The notes: generated from the sequence alone by a model not told the origin. A DNA stretch of 64,000 nucleotides from Massilia arenae (GCF_008014745.1 NZ_VPFD01000027.1:1-64000); one strand, 5' to 3'; counted from the stretch's first letter, positions 1 to 13,154 are shown. A program made the numbers and translations.

Positions 1-85
1 AGGCCCCATCACGATGCGGCACGGACTCGAACGCTTCGGAAGCATAACGCAAGGCTGGAAGCTTGCACAGATGTGGGCTTAGCCT

Positions 86-195
86 AGCGCGAAGGCGGGA
101 ACCCAAGGCTTGAGCGCTGCCACTGACGTTTGAGGTGGACGGTCGGTTGAATACTTGGATTCCCGCCAAGGCGCCCGGCGAGGGCGGGAATGACG
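86..195. repeat. GC-rich palindromic intergenic repeats (copy 1)
   Basis: This non-coding stretch follows coq7. A single arm lies at 86-107, and a fuller palindrome at 154-195 has arms GGATTCCCGCC and GGGCGGGAATGACG around a loop of about 14 bases. The loop and right arm (168-196) recur almost identically at 14158-14186, and related arms flank metH and amtB. The palindrome could act as the coq7 terminator, but no T-run is visible. Nothing else is readable in 1-225. Confidence 0.6.
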
Positions 196-225
196 TTACA
201 AGTTGCGTGACGTATGGCCGGCGGA

Positions 226-870
226 TCAGATCCGGTAAGCAGTCGTCGTCATGACTTTCGCCATCGCCCGCATCGCCACCTTGACCGGCAAGGGCAGCGA
301 GGCCGCGCCCGCGGCCTGCGCCGCATCGGCGTGCGCGATCTCGTCGATGCGCATCTGGTCGACGATGGCGCGCGACTTGGTGTCCTGCGCCGGCAGCAGT
401 TCCAGATGGCTGTTCAGGTGCGCCTCGACCTGGCGCTCGGTCTCGACCACGAAGCCCAGGCTGATTGGGTCGCCGATCCGGGCCGCCACGCTGCCCATCA
501 CGTAGGCGCCCGCATACCACAGGGGATTCAATACGCTCGGTTGCGATCCGAGCTCGCTCAGGCGCTGCGCGCACCAGGCCAGGTGGTCTTCTTCCTCGCG
601 CGCGGCATGCTCGAACTGGACGCGCACCTCTTGCGTATGGGCGAAGTTGGCCTGCGAATCGTAGAGCGCCTGCGCGCAGACCTCGCCCACGTGGTTCACC
701 CGCATCAGGCCCGCGCTGTGGCGGCGCTCGGCGTCGCTCAACTCGCCGTCGATGGCGTGCGCGCCCGGGTTCGGGCGCGACATCGCCGCCACGCCGCCGA
801 CGACGCGCAAGGCCTTGTCGACGCCGACGATCAGGTGGTCCAGGGGGCTGATGAAACGGTTCGCAATCAT
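226..870 (-). CDS. coq7: Coq7-type demethoxyubiquinone hydroxylase
   Basis: Di-iron monooxygenase that hydroxylates 2-polyprenyl-3-methyl-6-methoxy-1,4-benzoquinol in late ubiquinone biosynthesis, acting at the inner membrane. The 214-residue protein has the family's repeated carboxylate/histidine ligands: [28 protein letters not shown] and [12 protein letters not shown] start it at the internal ATG ([11 protein letters not shown]). The frame stays open 17 codons further upstream, but that leader is not family-like and would run into the preceding gene. It lies 34 bases after the unrecognised gene 905-1369, so the two are probably co-transcribed. Product confidence is high; the exact start is moderate. 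Confidence 0.93.
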   Translation of the reverse strand: MIANRFISPLDHLIVGVDKALRVVGGVAAMSRPNPGAHAIDGELSDAERRHSAGLMRVNHVGEVCAQALYDSQANFAHTQEVRVQFEHAAREEEDHLAWCAQRLSELGSQPSVLNPLWYAGAYVMGSVAARIGDPISLGFVVETERQVEAHLNSHLELLPAQDTKSRAIVDQMRIDEIAHADAAQAAGAASLPLPVKVAMRAMAKVMTTTAYRI

Positions 871-904
871 GGTGTGCTCGATGTTCTGGTCGCTGAAGCC
901 CTCA

Positions 905-1369
905 TTATAAATCTTCGGCATGCGGTCCAGAGCCCGCCTCTGCCTTTGGCGCCTCCTGCTCCTTCTTTTTACGCGCGATCCACCCGGCCAGCGGGCCCTC
1001 GGGCTCCAGTCCCGAGATATTCTTGGCCACGCCCAGGTTCAGCTCCATCAGGAACGGCACCGACACCAGCGGCACGCCCGGGCAATGGCGCTTGAAGGCG
1101 TCCAGGAAGCGCGCCGACTCCACCGTCGACATCACCTTCGCGCCGCTCATGAACTGCAGCACGCTGGTGATGGTGTGACCCTTGCCCAGCGTGTGATAGA
1201 TGAAGCGGTTGAACTCGCGGTCGACCGTCTTGAAGTCGATCGCCTCCTTGGTCATCAGGCCGGCCAGGTAGACCAGGCCCAGCGCGACGCGGAACCAGTC
1301 GGTGGATTCGGCCCGGCTGCGCCCTTCGCGCATCAGGATCAAGAGCTTTTCTTGGGTGATGGAGTCCAT
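905..1369 (-). CDS. Unrecognised conserved-looking protein upstream of coq7
   Basis: A 154-residue protein I do not recognise. It starts at the third in-frame ATG (MDSITQEKL); two ATGs upstream (at 1384 and 1420) are possible alternatives. It has one mildly hydrophobic helix ([12 protein letters not shown]), a mixed central region and a charged C-terminal tail rich in Lys, Glu and Ala. There is no signal peptide and no obvious catalytic motif. Codon use and GC match the neighbours, so it looks like a real gene. It is immediately upstream of coq7 on the same strand, which may hint at a membrane or quinone connection, but that is only positional. Confidence 0.7.
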   Translation of the reverse strand: MDSITQEKLLILMREGRSRAESTDWFRVALGLVYLAGLMTKEAIDFKTVDREFNRFIYHTLGKGHTITSVLQFMSGAKVMSTVESARFLDAFKRHCPGVPLVSVPFLMELNLGVAKNISGLEPEGPLAGWIARKKKEQEAPKAEAGSGPHAEDL

Positions 1370-1602
1370 GCTTCCATTATCCATGCTTTGCCCCAGCTTG
1401 CGCCGCACACCGTCCTCCATTGCAAGAAATTTATCAAAAGAAAACCATCGTGCGTCCTGTCACCGGATAATGCGGTCTGGGTCCCTGTTTGGACCGTGTG
1501 TCGCACCGGGTCCGCCACGGTCGTGCCGATTGAATACAATGCCAGTGTGAAAAAGTGTTTGGTCCTGCGTAAAGACGCGCGGGGCAGTAGCCAGGAGTCG
1601 TC

Positions 1603-2496
1603 ATGCAACTGAAAATCCGCAATTTGTCCAAGACCTACGCCAACGGCGTGGTCGCGCTGGACCGTGTCACGCTCAACATCCCGGCCGGGATGTTCGGGCT
1701 GCTCGGCCCGAACGGCGCGGGCAAATCGACGCTGATGCGGATCCTGGCGACCCTGCAGGAATGCGATTCCGGTTCGGTATTTTTGGACGATATCGACGTG
1801 CTCGACGAAAAGGATGCGGTGCGCCGCATGCTGGGCTACCTGCCGCAGGATTTCGGCGTCTACCCGAAAGTGACCGCTTACGAACTGCTGGACCATTTCG
1901 CGCAACTCAAAGGCCTGTCGCACAAGGCGCGCCGGCGCGAGGTGGTCGACGGCCTGCTGCAGCAAACGAATCTGTGGGAAGTGCGCGACCAGCGCCTGGG
2001 CACCTTCTCGGGCGGCATGCGCCAGCGCTTCGGCATCGCCCAGGCCCTGCTGGGCGACCCGCGCCTGATCATCGTCGACGAACCCACCGCCGGCCTCGAT
2101 CCACAGGAACGGGTGCGCTTCCACAACCTGCTGTCGGACATCGGTGAAGAACGAACCGTGCTGCTGTCGACCCACATCGTGTCCGATGTGGCCGACCTGT
2201 GCGCCAATATGGCGATCATCAACAAAGGCCAGGTGCTGCTGTGCGGCGAGCCGCAAGAGCTGATCTATGGGATCGAAGACTTCATCTGGGCCCGTTTCGT
2301 CACCAAGGCCGAGCTGCCCGCTTTCCAGTCGCGCTACAGCGTGATCTCGACCCGCCTGCTCAGCGGCCGCACCCTGATCCATGTGTATTCCGAGGACGAT
2401 CCGGGCGATGGCTTCGAGCCGGCGCGCGCCAGCCTGGAAGACGTGTATTTCGCCACCATCGCCGGCCGCCACAACCCGGCCGCGGGGAACTGCTGA
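1603..2496 (+). CDS. ABC transporter ATP-binding protein
   Basis: ATPase subunit of an ABC-2 type exporter, 297 residues. Walker [10 protein letters not shown] lies near residues 35-43, followed by a Q-loop (LPQDFGVYP), signature FSGGMRQR, Walker [13 protein letters not shown] and the H-loop STHIVSD. The C-terminal 70 residues form the usual accessory domain. A good ribosome site (AGGAG) sits six bases before the ATG. The next gene starts two bases after this stop, so its partner is the permease/peptidase fusion protein. The substrate cannot be read from sequence. Confidence 0.95.
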   Translation: MQLKIRNLSKTYANGVVALDRVTLNIPAGMFGLLGPNGAGKSTLMRILATLQECDSGSVFLDDIDVLDEKDAVRRMLGYLPQDFGVYPKVTAYELLDHFAQLKGLSHKARRREVVDGLLQQTNLWEVRDQRLGTFSGGMRQRFGIAQALLGDPRLIIVDEPTAGLDPQERVRFHNLLSDIGEERTVLLSTHIVSDVADLCANMAIINKGQVLLCGEPQELIYGIEDFIWARFVTKAELPAFQSRYSVISTRLLSGRTLIHVYSEDDPGDGFEPARASLEDVYFATIAGRHNPAAGNC

Positions 2497-2498
2497 CC

Positions 2499-5400
2499 GT
2501 GCGCGCCCTGTTCGTCATCGCCCGCTTCGAAGCAGGCCAGCGCCTGCGGCGGCTCTCGACCTGGGTTTATTTTGCCGTCTTCGTGGCGCTCGGGATGCTG
2601 TGGATGGCCGCTTCGGGCGGCGCGTTCCGCGACCTGATCGTCTCCTTCGGCACCCGCGTCCTGGTCGACGCGCCGCGCCAGATCGCGATCGCGACGGCGC
2701 TGCTGGGCAGCCTGGGCACGGTGGTCGCGGCGGCGGTGATGGGGCGCGCGGTGCAGCAGGACTTCGAGCACGAGATGCACCACTTCTTCTTCAGCGCGCC
2801 GCTCAGCAAGGCCGACTACGTGTTCGGCCGCTTCCTCGGCGCGTTCGCGACCCTGGCGGTGATCTTTTCCGGCATCCTGGTCGGGCTGTGGCTCGGCACC
2901 TTCATTCCCGGCATCGCGCCCGACCGCCTGGGCGGATCGACGGCGTCGGCCTGGATCAAACCCTACCTGTTCACGCTGCTGCCCAACCTGTTCATCTTTG
3001 GCGCGATCTTCTTCGTGCTCGCCGCCCTCACCCGGCGCATGTTGCCGGTCTACGTGGCCGCCGTGGTCATGACCATCGGCTATACCGTCGCGCCGTCGCT
3101 GGCGCGCGACCTCGACTTCAAGACCCTGGCCGCGCTGATCGACCCGTTCGGCACCACCTCCCTGTTCCTGCTGACCGAGTACTGGCCGCTGGCCGAGCGC
3201 AACCTCAATCCGATCGACCTGCAGGACGTGTACCTGGTCAACCGCCTGCTGTGGTGCGGCTTCGCGCTGCTGGCGCTGTTGCTCGGCTACTGGCGCTTCC
3301 ACTTCATCGGCGAGGCCGACGGGCAGGCGCACGCGCGCGGGCGCGGCCAGGCCCAGCCCGACCTGCCGGTCGAACTGTCGCAGGCGGCGCGCGACACCAC
3401 CGCGCAACCCGATTTCGCGACGCGCAGCATGGCGCTGCTGCTGTTCAAGTCGGCGCGCGGCGAACTGCGCGAGATGACCCGCAACGTCTACTTCGCGGCG
3501 CTGGCCATCGCCGGCGTGCTGGCCCTGGTCGCCGGCGGGATCGACCTCGACGCCCTCTACGGCATCGCCACCTATCCGGCGACCTATATGGTGCTGGAGC
3601 TGATCCGCGCGGTGTTCGGCCTGTTCGTGCTGGCCACCACGATCTTCTACGCCGGTGAACTGGTCTGGCGCGAACGCGAGACGCGCGTGGCCCAGATGTT
3701 CGACGCGCTGCCGGTGCCGAGCTGGCTGCCGCTGGCCGGCAAGACCCTGGCCCTGGTCGGCCTGCAGGCGCTGCTGCTGTTGCTGGCCATGGCCACCGGC
3801 ATGCTGCTCCAGCTGTTCAAGGGCTACTTCCAGCTTGAGCCGGGGCTTTACCTGCACGCCCTGTTCACCATCCTGCTGCCGAACTACGCGCTGGTCGCGG
3901 TGCTGGCGATCGCGGTGCAGGTCATCGTCAACCACAAATACCTGGCCAACTTCCTGATGATCGCGTGGCTCGCGGCGGCACTCCTGCTGAGCGGCACCGG
4001 CCAGAACCATCCGCTGCTGCTGTACGGGGTCTGGCCCGAGCTGACCTATTCACCGATGAACGGCTTCGGCCACCAGTTGCTGCGCGAGCGCCTGTATCTG
4101 CTGTACTGGAGCGGCGCGGCGCTGATGCTGCTGGCGCTGGCGCGCGCGCTGTGGCCGCGCGGCGTCGACGACGCCTGGCGCGAGCGCCTGCGCCTGGCGC
4201 GCCGCAACCTGACGCCAAAGGTGTTGACCTGCTTCGGCCTTGGGTTGGCCGTGTTCGCGGGCGCCGGCGGTTTCCTGGCTTGGGAACTCTCGAGCGGCGG
4301 CTACCTGACCACCTGGCGCAACGAGCTGCTGCGCGCCGAATACGAGAAGCGCTACCACGGCTTCGCCCGGCTGCCGCAGCCGCGCATCGTCGACGTCAGG
4401 CTCGACGCCGATATCGATCCCGCGCAACGCGCCCTGCACGTCAAGGGCAGCTACCGGCTCGAGAACCGCAGCGGCGCGCCGATCCGCGACCTGGTGCTGT
4501 ACCAGCAGCGTGGCGCGCAGCTGAAAGCAAGCTTCGGCCAGCCGGCCACCAGCGTGACGAGCGAACCCGATCTGGGTTTCTACCACTATCGCCTGGCCAC
4601 CGCGCTGGCCCCGGGCGCGCGCCTGGACTTCGATTTCGAACTCGACTACGCGCCGCGCGGCCTGCTGGGCCTGGGCAGCGACACGCCGGTGGCCGCCAAC
4701 GGCACCTACTTCACCAACGAGGCCATGCCGCGTATCGGCTATCAATCCTCGGTCGAACTGGGTGACGCGCGCGACCGGCGCCGCCACGGACTGGCCGCGC
4801 GCGCGCCCATGCCGGCGCGCGACGACCCGGCCGGCCGCACCAGGCACCGCACCGGCGTCGACGCCGACTGGATCGGCTTCGACGCCACCGTCAGCACGAG
4901 CGCGGATCAGATCGCGATCGCGCCCGGCACTCTGGTGCGCGAATGGAACGAAGGCGGACGGCGCCACTTCCGCTACAAGATGGACCGTCCGATGCTCAAC
5001 GCCTATGCCTTCCAGTCGGCGCGCTACGAAGTGCGCCACGACCGCTGGCAGGACGTGACGATCGACGTCTATTACCAGCCGGGGCACGACGTCAACGTCG
5101 AGCGCCTGACCCGCGGCGCCCAGGCCGGCCTGGACTACGGCGCGCGCCATTTCGGCCGCTATCCGCTGCGCGAGCTGCGCATCGCCGAATACCCGCGCAC
5201 CGTCCGCAATACCCAGGCTTTCCCGGGCCTGATCCCGCTCTCGGAAAGCGCCGCCTTCATCGCGCGCGTCGATCCCGGCTCGCCCAAGGACCTCGATTAC
5301 CCGTTCTACGTCAGCGCCCGCGAGACCGCGCGCCAGTGGTGGGGCCAGCAACTGGTCGGCGCCGATACGCGTGGCGCCACCGTGCTGACCGAGAGCCTGG

Positions 5401-6086
5401 CCGAGTACACGGCGCTGATGGTCATGCGGCGTGCCTACGGCGCGGACAAGATGCGGCGCTTCCTGCGCCATGACCAGGAAGCCTACCTGGTGGGCCGCGC
5501 CCAGGAGCAGGAAAAGGAACTGCCGCTGGCGCACAACGAAAACCAGCGCTACATCCACCAGCGCAAGGGCGGCCTGGCGCTGTACCTGTTGCAGGACATG
5601 CTGGGCGAGGACGTGGTCAACGGCGTGCTGCGCGGCCTGCTGCGGCAATACGCCTATCGCGGCGCGCCCTATCCGACCGCCTCCAGCCTGGTCGAGGGCT
5701 TGCGCGCGGTGACGCCGAAGGACAAGGCCTACCTGATCGACGACCTGTTCGAATCGATCGTGTTCTACGAGAACCGCGCCGCCAGCGCCGTCGCCCGCCG
5801 CCGCCCGGACGGCAAGGTCGAGGTCACGATCGATGCCCACGCCGGCAAGCTCTCGATGACGGACGGGGGCGAGGAACGGCCGATGCCGCTGAACGACTAT
5901 ATCGAGTTCGGCGTGGACGATCGCAATGGCAACCCTCTGGTACGCGAACGGCGGCTGGTGACCCAGGCCACGCAGCAGCTGACCCTGGTGGTCGATGGCG
6001 TACCCGGCCGCGCCGGCATTGATCCTGACAACAAATTGATCGATCGCAAACCGAATGACAATATGCTGCCAGTCGACAATCAATAG
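2499..6086 (+). CDS. ABC-2 permease fused to a degenerate M1 aminopeptidase-like domain
   Basis: A 1195-residue inner-membrane protein beginning at a GTG two bases after the ATPase stop. The open frame extends further upstream, but only as a shadow of the ATPase gene. Residues about 1-280 and 310-600 are two six-helix ABC-2 permease modules (for example [14 protein letters not shown]). Residues about 620-1195 resemble the large M1 metallopeptidase fold, including WWGQQ and [11 protein letters not shown]. In active M1 enzymes the zinc motif reads HEXXH; here residues 941-945 read RETAR, so both histidine ligands are arginine while the distal glutamate (965) is kept. The peptidase half is therefore probably a non-catalytic binding domain. 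The permease-M1 fusion itself is a known bacterial architecture. Confidence 0.9.
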   Translation: MRALFVIARFEAGQRLRRLSTWVYFAVFVALGMLWMAASGGAFRDLIVSFGTRVLVDAPRQIAIATALLGSLGTVVAAAVMGRAVQQDFEHEMHHFFFSAPLSKADYVFGRFLGAFATLAVIFSGILVGLWLGTFIPGIAPDRLGGSTASAWIKPYLFTLLPNLFIFGAIFFVLAALTRRMLPVYVAAVVMTIGYTVAPSLARDLDFKTLAALIDPFGTTSLFLLTEYWPLAERNLNPIDLQDVYLVNRLLWCGFALLALLLGYWRFHFIGEADGQAHARGRGQAQPDLPVELSQAARDTTAQPDFATRSMALLLFKSARGELREMTRNVYFAALAIAGVLALVAGGIDLDALYGIATYPATYMVLELIRAVFGLFVLATTIFYAGELVWRERETRVAQMFDALPVPSWLPLAGKTLALVGLQALLLLLAMATGMLLQLFKGYFQLEPGLYLHALFTILLPNYALVAVLAIAVQVIVNHKYLANFLMIAWLAAALLLSGTGQNHPLLLYGVWPELTYSPMNGFGHQLLRERLYLLYWSGAALMLLALARALWPRGVDDAWRERLRLARRNLTPKVLTCFGLGLAVFAGAGGFLAWELSSGGYLTTWRNELLRAEYEKRYHGFARLPQPRIVDVRLDADIDPAQRALHVKGSYRLENRSGAPIRDLVLYQQRGAQLKASFGQPATSVTSEPDLGFYHYRLATALAPGARLDFDFELDYAPRGLLGLGSDTPVAANGTYFTNEAMPRIGYQSSVELGDARDRRRHGLAARAPMPARDDPAGRTRHRTGVDADWIGFDATVSTSADQIAIAPGTLVREWNEGGRRHFRYKMDRPMLNAYAFQSARYEVRHDRWQDVTIDVYYQPGHDVNVERLTRGAQAGLDYGARHFGRYPLRELRIAEYPRTVRNTQAFPGLIPLSESAAFIARVDPGSPKDLDYPFYVSARETARQWWGQQLVGADTRGATVLTESLAEYTALMVMRRAYGADKMRRFLRHDQEAYLVGRAQEQEKELPLAHNENQRYIHQRKGGLALYLLQDMLGEDVVNGVLRGLLRQYAYRGAPYPTASSLVEGLRAVTPKDKAYLIDDLFESIVFYENRAASAVARRRPDGKVEVTIDAHAGKLSMTDGGEERPMPLNDYIEFGVDDRNGNPLVRERRLVTQATQQLTLVVDGVPGRAGIDPDNKLIDRKPNDNMLPVDNQ

Positions 6087-6128
6087 TTCTCGCGCTATGA
6101 TCGATGCAAAATTATAGGAGAGAGCATC

Positions 6129-6335
6129 ATGTCCAACGCCGTCGCCGAAATCGCCGAACGACTCAAGCTGCTGAGCCCGGCCGAGAAACAGGAAGTCATG
6201 CAGCTATTGCTACAGGATATCGACGGCCCCGACCAGGACGCCGATGAAGCATGGCGTAACGAAGTGGTGCGGCGCGTGAAAGCGATCCGCAACGGCGAGG
6301 CGGCGATCCTCGCGTTGAAGGAGTGGCAAGAATAA
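6129..6335 (+). CDS. Addiction-module antitoxin-like protein (Unstab_antitox family), orphan
   Basis: A 68-residue protein with the family layout: an N-terminal helix (VAEIAERLKLLSPAEKQEVMQ), an acidic middle, then a bipartite C-terminal stretch ending ALKEWQE. A strong ribosome site (AGGAGAGAG) precedes the ATG. Family members normally precede a RelE/ParE-type toxin gene. Here only a terminator and the end of topB follow, so no partner is present. It could be a relic or a solitary regulator. Assignment rests on the shape and the C-terminal motif. Confidence 0.75.
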   Translation: MSNAVAEIAERLKLLSPAEKQEVMQLLLQDIDGPDQDADEAWRNEVVRRVKAIRNGEAAILALKEWQE

Positions 6336-6361
6336 ACATCGCGCATAGCTGATGCTGGAAT

Positions 6362-6390
6362 AAAAAAACCGCGGCAAGCCGCGGTTTTTT
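6362..6390. terminator. Bidirectional rho-independent terminator
   Basis: Perfect stem CCGCGGC / GCCGCGG with a two-base core, flanked by an A-run on the left and a T-run on the right. It can end both the antitoxin-like gene (plus) and topB (minus), which converge here. Confidence 0.9.
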
Positions 6391-6429
6391 ACGTCCGGAC
6401 GGGGCGGGCTAAGCCCGCCACCGATCCGC

Positions 6430-9081
<2,652 letters not shown>

Positions 9082-9306
9082 AGTGATTCTCGTCGTGCTA
9101 TCTATATAGTGTGGGCTTGCGCATCATACATGCTCGCAGCCGGGCCGGTGAAATTCCGGCCATAGTGTCTGATTGGTAACTGTCAAGATGAAGCGGCCAA
9201 TGATAAGCGCGTTATCGCGCTCCCTGCAAGTACACCTTGCGCTACAGGACGGTGCGATGCGCACCGCATGGTGCCTCTTCGCTGCCCAGAAATGGGGCGC
9301 AAGAAA

Positions 9307-9332
9307 AGCAAAACGGGGCCTCAGCCCCGTTC
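9307..9332 (-). terminator. Terminator downstream of smg
   Basis: Reading on the minus strand, the stem AACGGGGC / GCCCCGTT with loop TGAG is followed by TTGCTTTTCTT. It sits about 27 bases past the smg stop and separates smg from topB, which then needs its own promoter in 9082-9306. Confidence 0.75.
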
Positions 9333-9359
9333 GATGGATGTTGCGATGTAGTACGCCGT

Positions 9360-9818
9360 TCAGTGCAGCAGACGCGGTTCCTGCTCGTCGTCGTCGCTGA
9401 ACAGGTCGTCGAACATCAGCGCGTCCGGCTCCTTGCCCTGGCTCCAGAGCACCATCAACACGATGATCTTGAGCTTGCTCAAGGCGATGGGAGACTCATC
9501 GCAGGCCAGTGCGCGCTCGATGACGATCTCGCGCTGGATAGGGCCGAGCACCTTCGCGCTTTCGAGGAAGGCGATGAAGCCGATCGCGGCGCTGCCCAGC
9601 TCGATATATTCCTCGTCCACGTAGTAACGCATGCCGGTGGAGGCATCGATCGTTTCGGGCAACGGCGCATCGGTCAGCCCCGTCAGCCAGTCCAGCGCTT
9701 CCGAGATTTCGATGTCGTCGAAGCCGACGGCGGACAGTTTGCGAGCCAGGGCTGCCGGCTCGGGGCAGGCGTCGGGACGGTAGTACGTCTCGTAGAGATA
9801 GACCAGGATGTCGAACAT
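9360..9818 (-). CDS. smg: Smg family protein (DUF494)
   Basis: A 152-residue protein with the DUF494 start [13 protein letters not shown], an acidic helical body and the family's conserved C-terminal section ([15 protein letters not shown]). The open frame runs 38 codons further upstream without family similarity, so I use the internal ATG. The molecular function is unknown. In proteobacteria smg commonly sits between dprA and a topoisomerase gene, as here. It ends with an acidic tail and has its own terminator. Confidence 0.9.
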   Translation of the reverse strand: MFDILVYLYETYYRPDACPEPAALARKLSAVGFDDIEISEALDWLTGLTDAPLPETIDASTGMRYYVDEEYIELGSAAIGFIAFLESAKVLGPIQREIVIERALACDESPIALSKLKIIVLMVLWSQGKEPDALMFDDLFSDDDEQEPRLLH

Positions 9819-10031
9819 AGTGACGCTACTGTAGCAGCTAAACTTCGTGCGGCACAAGTAGAGCGCGCCTGCCGGGCTGCCTCGCGGAAAAAACGTTGTA
9901 TCGAAGCCTTGTCCGATCAGCCAGCTTACCAAAAACGATTAAAAACAAGAACATACAATTCGCAAACTTCGTGATGCGAAGCATAGGTAATCTATTAAAT
10001 GTGCATCCGAACGGCCTGATTTGACGTAGGC

Positions 10032-11177
10032 CTAATGCCAGATGCGCTGCACCCTTCCACCCGGCAATTGCGCCACTAAACCCGCGAGTTCGAGGCCCAG
10101 CAATCGTCCGCCGAGCTCGCCCGCATCGGCCCCAAGACGCTCCAGCAAATCGTCGAGGGCCACCGGTTCGTGGCCCAGCGCGGCCAGCAGATCGGCGTCT
10201 TCTTCCGCCGTTAAGTCGGGCCCGGCATCCCGCTTCTGGCTGCATTCTTGTCCGATGGCCGCCAGCGGCGAGACCTTCATCGCCAGCAACACCTCGTCCA
10301 CCGTCTCGACCAGTTGCGCGCCATCGCGGATCAGGCGGTGGCAACCCTTGGCCAGCGCGGAGTGGATCGAGCCGGGCAAGGCGAACACTTCCCGGCCCTG
10401 CTCCGCCGCCATCTGGGCCGTGATCAGCGAGCCGGACTGGGCCGCGGCCTCGATCACCAGCACGCCGGCCGCCAGGCCGCTGATCACGCGGTTGCGGCGA
10501 GGGAAATTGGCGGCCAGCGGCGGTGTGCCCAGCGCGTACTCGCTGAGCAGGCAACCGTGTTCGGCAATGCGGTGGGCAAGCAGCCGGTTGCGCGCCGGGT
10601 AGACGCGGTCGAGGCCTGTGCCGACCACGGCAATGGTTGCGCCTGGCCCGCGCAGCGCGCCTTCATGGGCGGCGGTGTCGATGCCCAGCGCCAGCCCCGA
10701 GACCACGCACAGGCCGGCTCCCGACAGGGCTGCAGAAAACGATTCGGCGTCGAGCTTGCCCTGCACGCTGGCATTGCGGCTGCCGACCACGGCGACCAGG
10801 GGCCGCGCCAACATCTCGATGCGGCCGGCGGCGTACAGCAGCAGCGGCGGATCGGGGATCTCGGCCAACGAAGCCGGGTAAAGGGGATCGTGGAAAGTGA
10901 GCAGGTGGTGGCCAGCTTGCGCCAGCCAGGCCAGGGTGGCCTCGGCCAGGGCCGTCAGGGCGGGCGTGACCGGCGCGCACAAGGCGCGTGCCTGGCTGGC
11001 CGACACGTGGGCCGCCAGCGCGCCCGGTGCGGCCCTGAAGATGGCGGCGGGAGACCCGAAGGCGGACAACAGCGCGTGCGCGCTGCGGCAACCCACCCCG
11101 TCCGCCTGCTCCAGGCGCAGCCAGTCGGCGATCAGGGCGGCGCCCTCGGCAATGGGGTGGGTTTCCGTGTCTTGCAC
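10032..11177 (-). CDS. dprA: DNA-processing protein DprA
   Basis: RecA-loading protein that protects incoming single-stranded DNA during natural transformation; 381 residues. It has an N-terminal SAM-like helical region, a central Rossmann fold with VVGSRNASVQG and VVSGLALGIDTAAHEGAL, then the GTGLDRVYP and PRRNRVISGL motifs and a C-terminal winged-helix domain. Translation appears to start at GTG with GGAG upstream. It begins eight bases after the LysM gene's stop, so the two are an operon. DprA is present even in many species not shown to be competent. Confidence 0.93.
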   Translation of the reverse strand: MQDTETHPIAEGAALIADWLRLEQADGVGCRSAHALLSAFGSPAAIFRAAPGALAAHVSASQARALCAPVTPALTALAEATLAWLAQAGHHLLTFHDPLYPASLAEIPDPPLLLYAAGRIEMLARPLVAVVGSRNASVQGKLDAESFSAALSGAGLCVVSGLALGIDTAAHEGALRGPGATIAVVGTGLDRVYPARNRLLAHRIAEHGCLLSEYALGTPPLAANFPRRNRVISGLAAGVLVIEAAAQSGSLITAQMAAEQGREVFALPGSIHSALAKGCHRLIRDGAQLVETVDEVLLAMKVSPLAAIGQECSQKRDAGPDLTAEEDADLLAALGHEPVALDDLLERLGADAGELGGRLLGLELAGLVAQLPGGRVQRIWH

Positions 11178-11185
11178 GGTGCTAT

Positions 11186-12307
11186 TTACTCCGGTGATTT
11201 GGCGACGTCGCCCACCTGCACCGGCGCCGTCACCTGCATGACCAAGCCGTACGAGACGTTCTTGAACACGCGGAAGATGAACAGGCTGCCGTATTGCTCG
11301 TCGGGCAGTTTCAACCCCTGCCGGCCCAGGCCCAGGAACCCCCGACTCGCTGGATCGGCCACAGTCTTACCAAGATGATAGAGCTGCAGCACGGCGCCGA
11401 CATCGAGTCCGTCAACCGTGCCCCGATTGACAGTGACGACCTGGCTCTGTCCGGCGTAGGTCACGCCCGAGTAGATCGACATGATGCGGCCATCGAGCGC
11501 TTGCAGCGGCGCATGCGGCACGTAGTTGCGCACCGGCGTCGGCGGCGCCGGCACCAGGAGGTCGCCCACGCCCATCTCCTGCACGGTATCGACCACCTGG
11601 AAGGTGTGCACGTCGACGCCGGGTGCGGCCGGCTTGAGCAGCTTGACGGTGCCCAGGAAGGCGGCTTCATGCGCCAGCACCTGGCCGGTCTGCGGGTCCC
11701 GCAGCGCGGTGCCCGGACGGAACACCTGGAACACGCTCTCGCCCCCGATCTGCCCGTGCACGTAGACGCGGTCGCCTTCGCCCAGGTAGACGCGGCCTTC
11801 CTGCGAAGCGGCGATGCGCGGCGCGCCCGCCAGCTCGTCGGCCTCGACCACCAGCGGCTGGGTCAGATAGGGTTCGATGGCGCCTGCGGGAATCGCCGGC
11901 ACGGCGTCGCGCGCCAGGCCTTCGCTGCGCACCTGCGGCGACAGGCGGGTCAGTGGCGGCGCATCGCGGCCGTCGCCACTGTCCAGCCCGCTGCCGGGCT
12001 GCTGCAGGCTCAGGCGGCCACGGGCGCGGTCGAACCAGATGGTCTGGCCCGGATAGATCCAGTGCGGGTTGCGAATTTCGTCACGGTTCATGCCCCAGAC
12101 CTGGGGCCAGCACCATGGGTTGCGCAAGAAGGCGCCAGAAATATCCCATAAGGTATCGCCCTTGACCACGACGTGCTTGTCCGGTGCGTCCGGGCGGAAG
12201 CTGCAGGCAGCAGTGGTGGGCGTTGCAGTCTGGGCCGAGGCAGCAGCTGCGCATGCGAGCAACGCCGCCGCAGCAGCATGGGCCACGACTGTGCTAAAAT
12301 TTTTCAT
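11186..12307 (-). CDS. Secreted LysM-domain protein
   Basis: A 373-residue exported protein. The signal peptide (MKNFSTVVAHAAAAALLACAAAASAQ) decides the start over an upstream in-frame Met. A single LysM peptidoglycan-binding domain follows at about residues 45-95 (VVVKGDTLWDISGAFL, IYPGQTIWFD). The rest is a beta-rich region with no catalytic motif that I recognise. The gene neighbours dprA and, divergently, def-fmt; this arrangement recurs in betaproteobacteria. It is probably a periplasmic cell-wall-associated protein. Confidence 0.88.
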   Translation of the reverse strand: MKNFSTVVAHAAAAALLACAAAASAQTATPTTAACSFRPDAPDKHVVVKGDTLWDISGAFLRNPWCWPQVWGMNRDEIRNPHWIYPGQTIWFDRARGRLSLQQPGSGLDSGDGRDAPPLTRLSPQVRSEGLARDAVPAIPAGAIEPYLTQPLVVEADELAGAPRIAASQEGRVYLGEGDRVYVHGQIGGESVFQVFRPGTALRDPQTGQVLAHEAAFLGTVKLLKPAAPGVDVHTFQVVDTVQEMGVGDLLVPAPPTPVRNYVPHAPLQALDGRIMSIYSGVTYAGQSQVVTVNRGTVDGLDVGAVLQLYHLGKTVADPASRGFLGLGRQGLKLPDEQYGSLFIFRVFKNVSYGLVMQVTAPVQVGDVAKSPE

Positions 12308-12614
12308 TGAAGACGTCCGTTTAATGCGGCGTAAGATTAAATGATGCCGCCAGATTGCAGCTGCATCCAATGCAGGTCATGATGCTGAACAGGCCGCGCC
12401 GTCATCCGGCCCGACCGCAGCCAGAGATAGCACGACGTACTGCTCCCCGCTCACGGAAGGGTTGCTGTATAGAATCAAATTCTGCACACAAATCCCTGAA
12501 CTAGCAAGCAAACCGAGGTCTGCGCGCCAGGGCGTGTGGCGGGATTGCGTCCTGTCTTGCCTGCCAGCCAAGTACCCGTTCAACCTAGACAACTCCACCG
12601 ACATCCGATCCGAT
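12308..12614. other. Divergent intergenic region between the LysM gene and def
   Basis: About 300 bases containing the 5' regions of two divergent operons. A TAGAAT hexamer at 12470-12475 could be a -10 box for def but has no good -35 partner. A weak stem (GCGGC / GCCGC) lies near 12326-12350, just upstream of the LysM gene. No convincing gene is seen here; the open frames are without family features. Confidence 0.4.
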
Positions 12615-13154
12615 ATGGCACTTCTCGACATCCTCCGCTACCCCGACCCGCGCCTGCACAAGGTCGCCAAGCCGGTCACCGAATTCGGTACCGATCGCCT
12701 GCGCAAGCTGGTGGCCGACATGGCGGAAACCATGTACGACGCACCCGGCGTCGGCCTGGCCGCTACCCAGGTGGACGTGCATGAATGCGTGGTCACCATC
12801 GACGTGACCGAAGCGCAAGAACAGCTGATGGTCTTCATCAACCCCGAGATCACCTGGGCCAGCGAAGAGCGGCAGGTCTATGACGAAGGCTGCCTGTCGG
12901 TGCCCGGCGTCTACGACGGCGTCGAGCGCCCGTCACGGGTCAAGGTGCGCGCATTCGACGTCGACGGCAAGCCGTTCGAGGTCGACGCCGATGGCCTGCT
13001 GGCCGTGTGCATCCAGCACGAGATGGACCACCTGATGGGCAAGGTGTTCGTCGAATACCTGTCGCCGCTCAAGCGCAACCGCATCAAGGCCAAGCTGCAG
13101 AAGGAAGAACGCGGCCTGCAGCGCGACGCCGCCCAGCGCGCCGCCCGTCGTTGA
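12615..13154 (+). CDS. def: Peptide deformylase
   Basis: Iron/zinc hydrolase that removes the N-formyl group from nascent proteins. The 179-residue protein shows all three family motifs: [16 protein letters not shown] and QHEMDHLMG (metal ligands Cys and two His). The ATG chosen gives [14 protein letters not shown], the normal family N-terminus; the frame is open 51 codons further upstream without similarity. The fmt start codon lies five bases after this stop, so deformylase and formyltransferase are translated as a pair. Confidence 0.97.
   Translation: MALLDILRYPDPRLHKVAKPVTEFGTDRLRKLVADMAETMYDAPGVGLAATQVDVHECVVTIDVTEAQEQLMVFINPEITWASEERQVYDEGCLSVPGVYDGVERPSRVKVRAFDVDGKPFEVDADGLLAVCIQHEMDHLMGKVFVEYLSPLKRNRIKAKLQKEERGLQRDAAQRAARR

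Noticed and set aside
20-45. GTTCGAGTC on the minus strand, resembling a tRNA T-loop
   Set aside because: The flanking bases do not pair as a five-base T-stem and no acceptor, D or anticodon arms can be drawn.
1535-1540. TACAAT as the -10 box of the ABC transporter operon
   Set aside because: No matching -35 box at 16-18 bases; similar hexamers are expected by chance.
9838-10554. A 238-codon open frame overlapping the 3' half of dprA
   Set aside because: Arg/Gly-rich composition with no motif, in a different frame from an unambiguous dprA.
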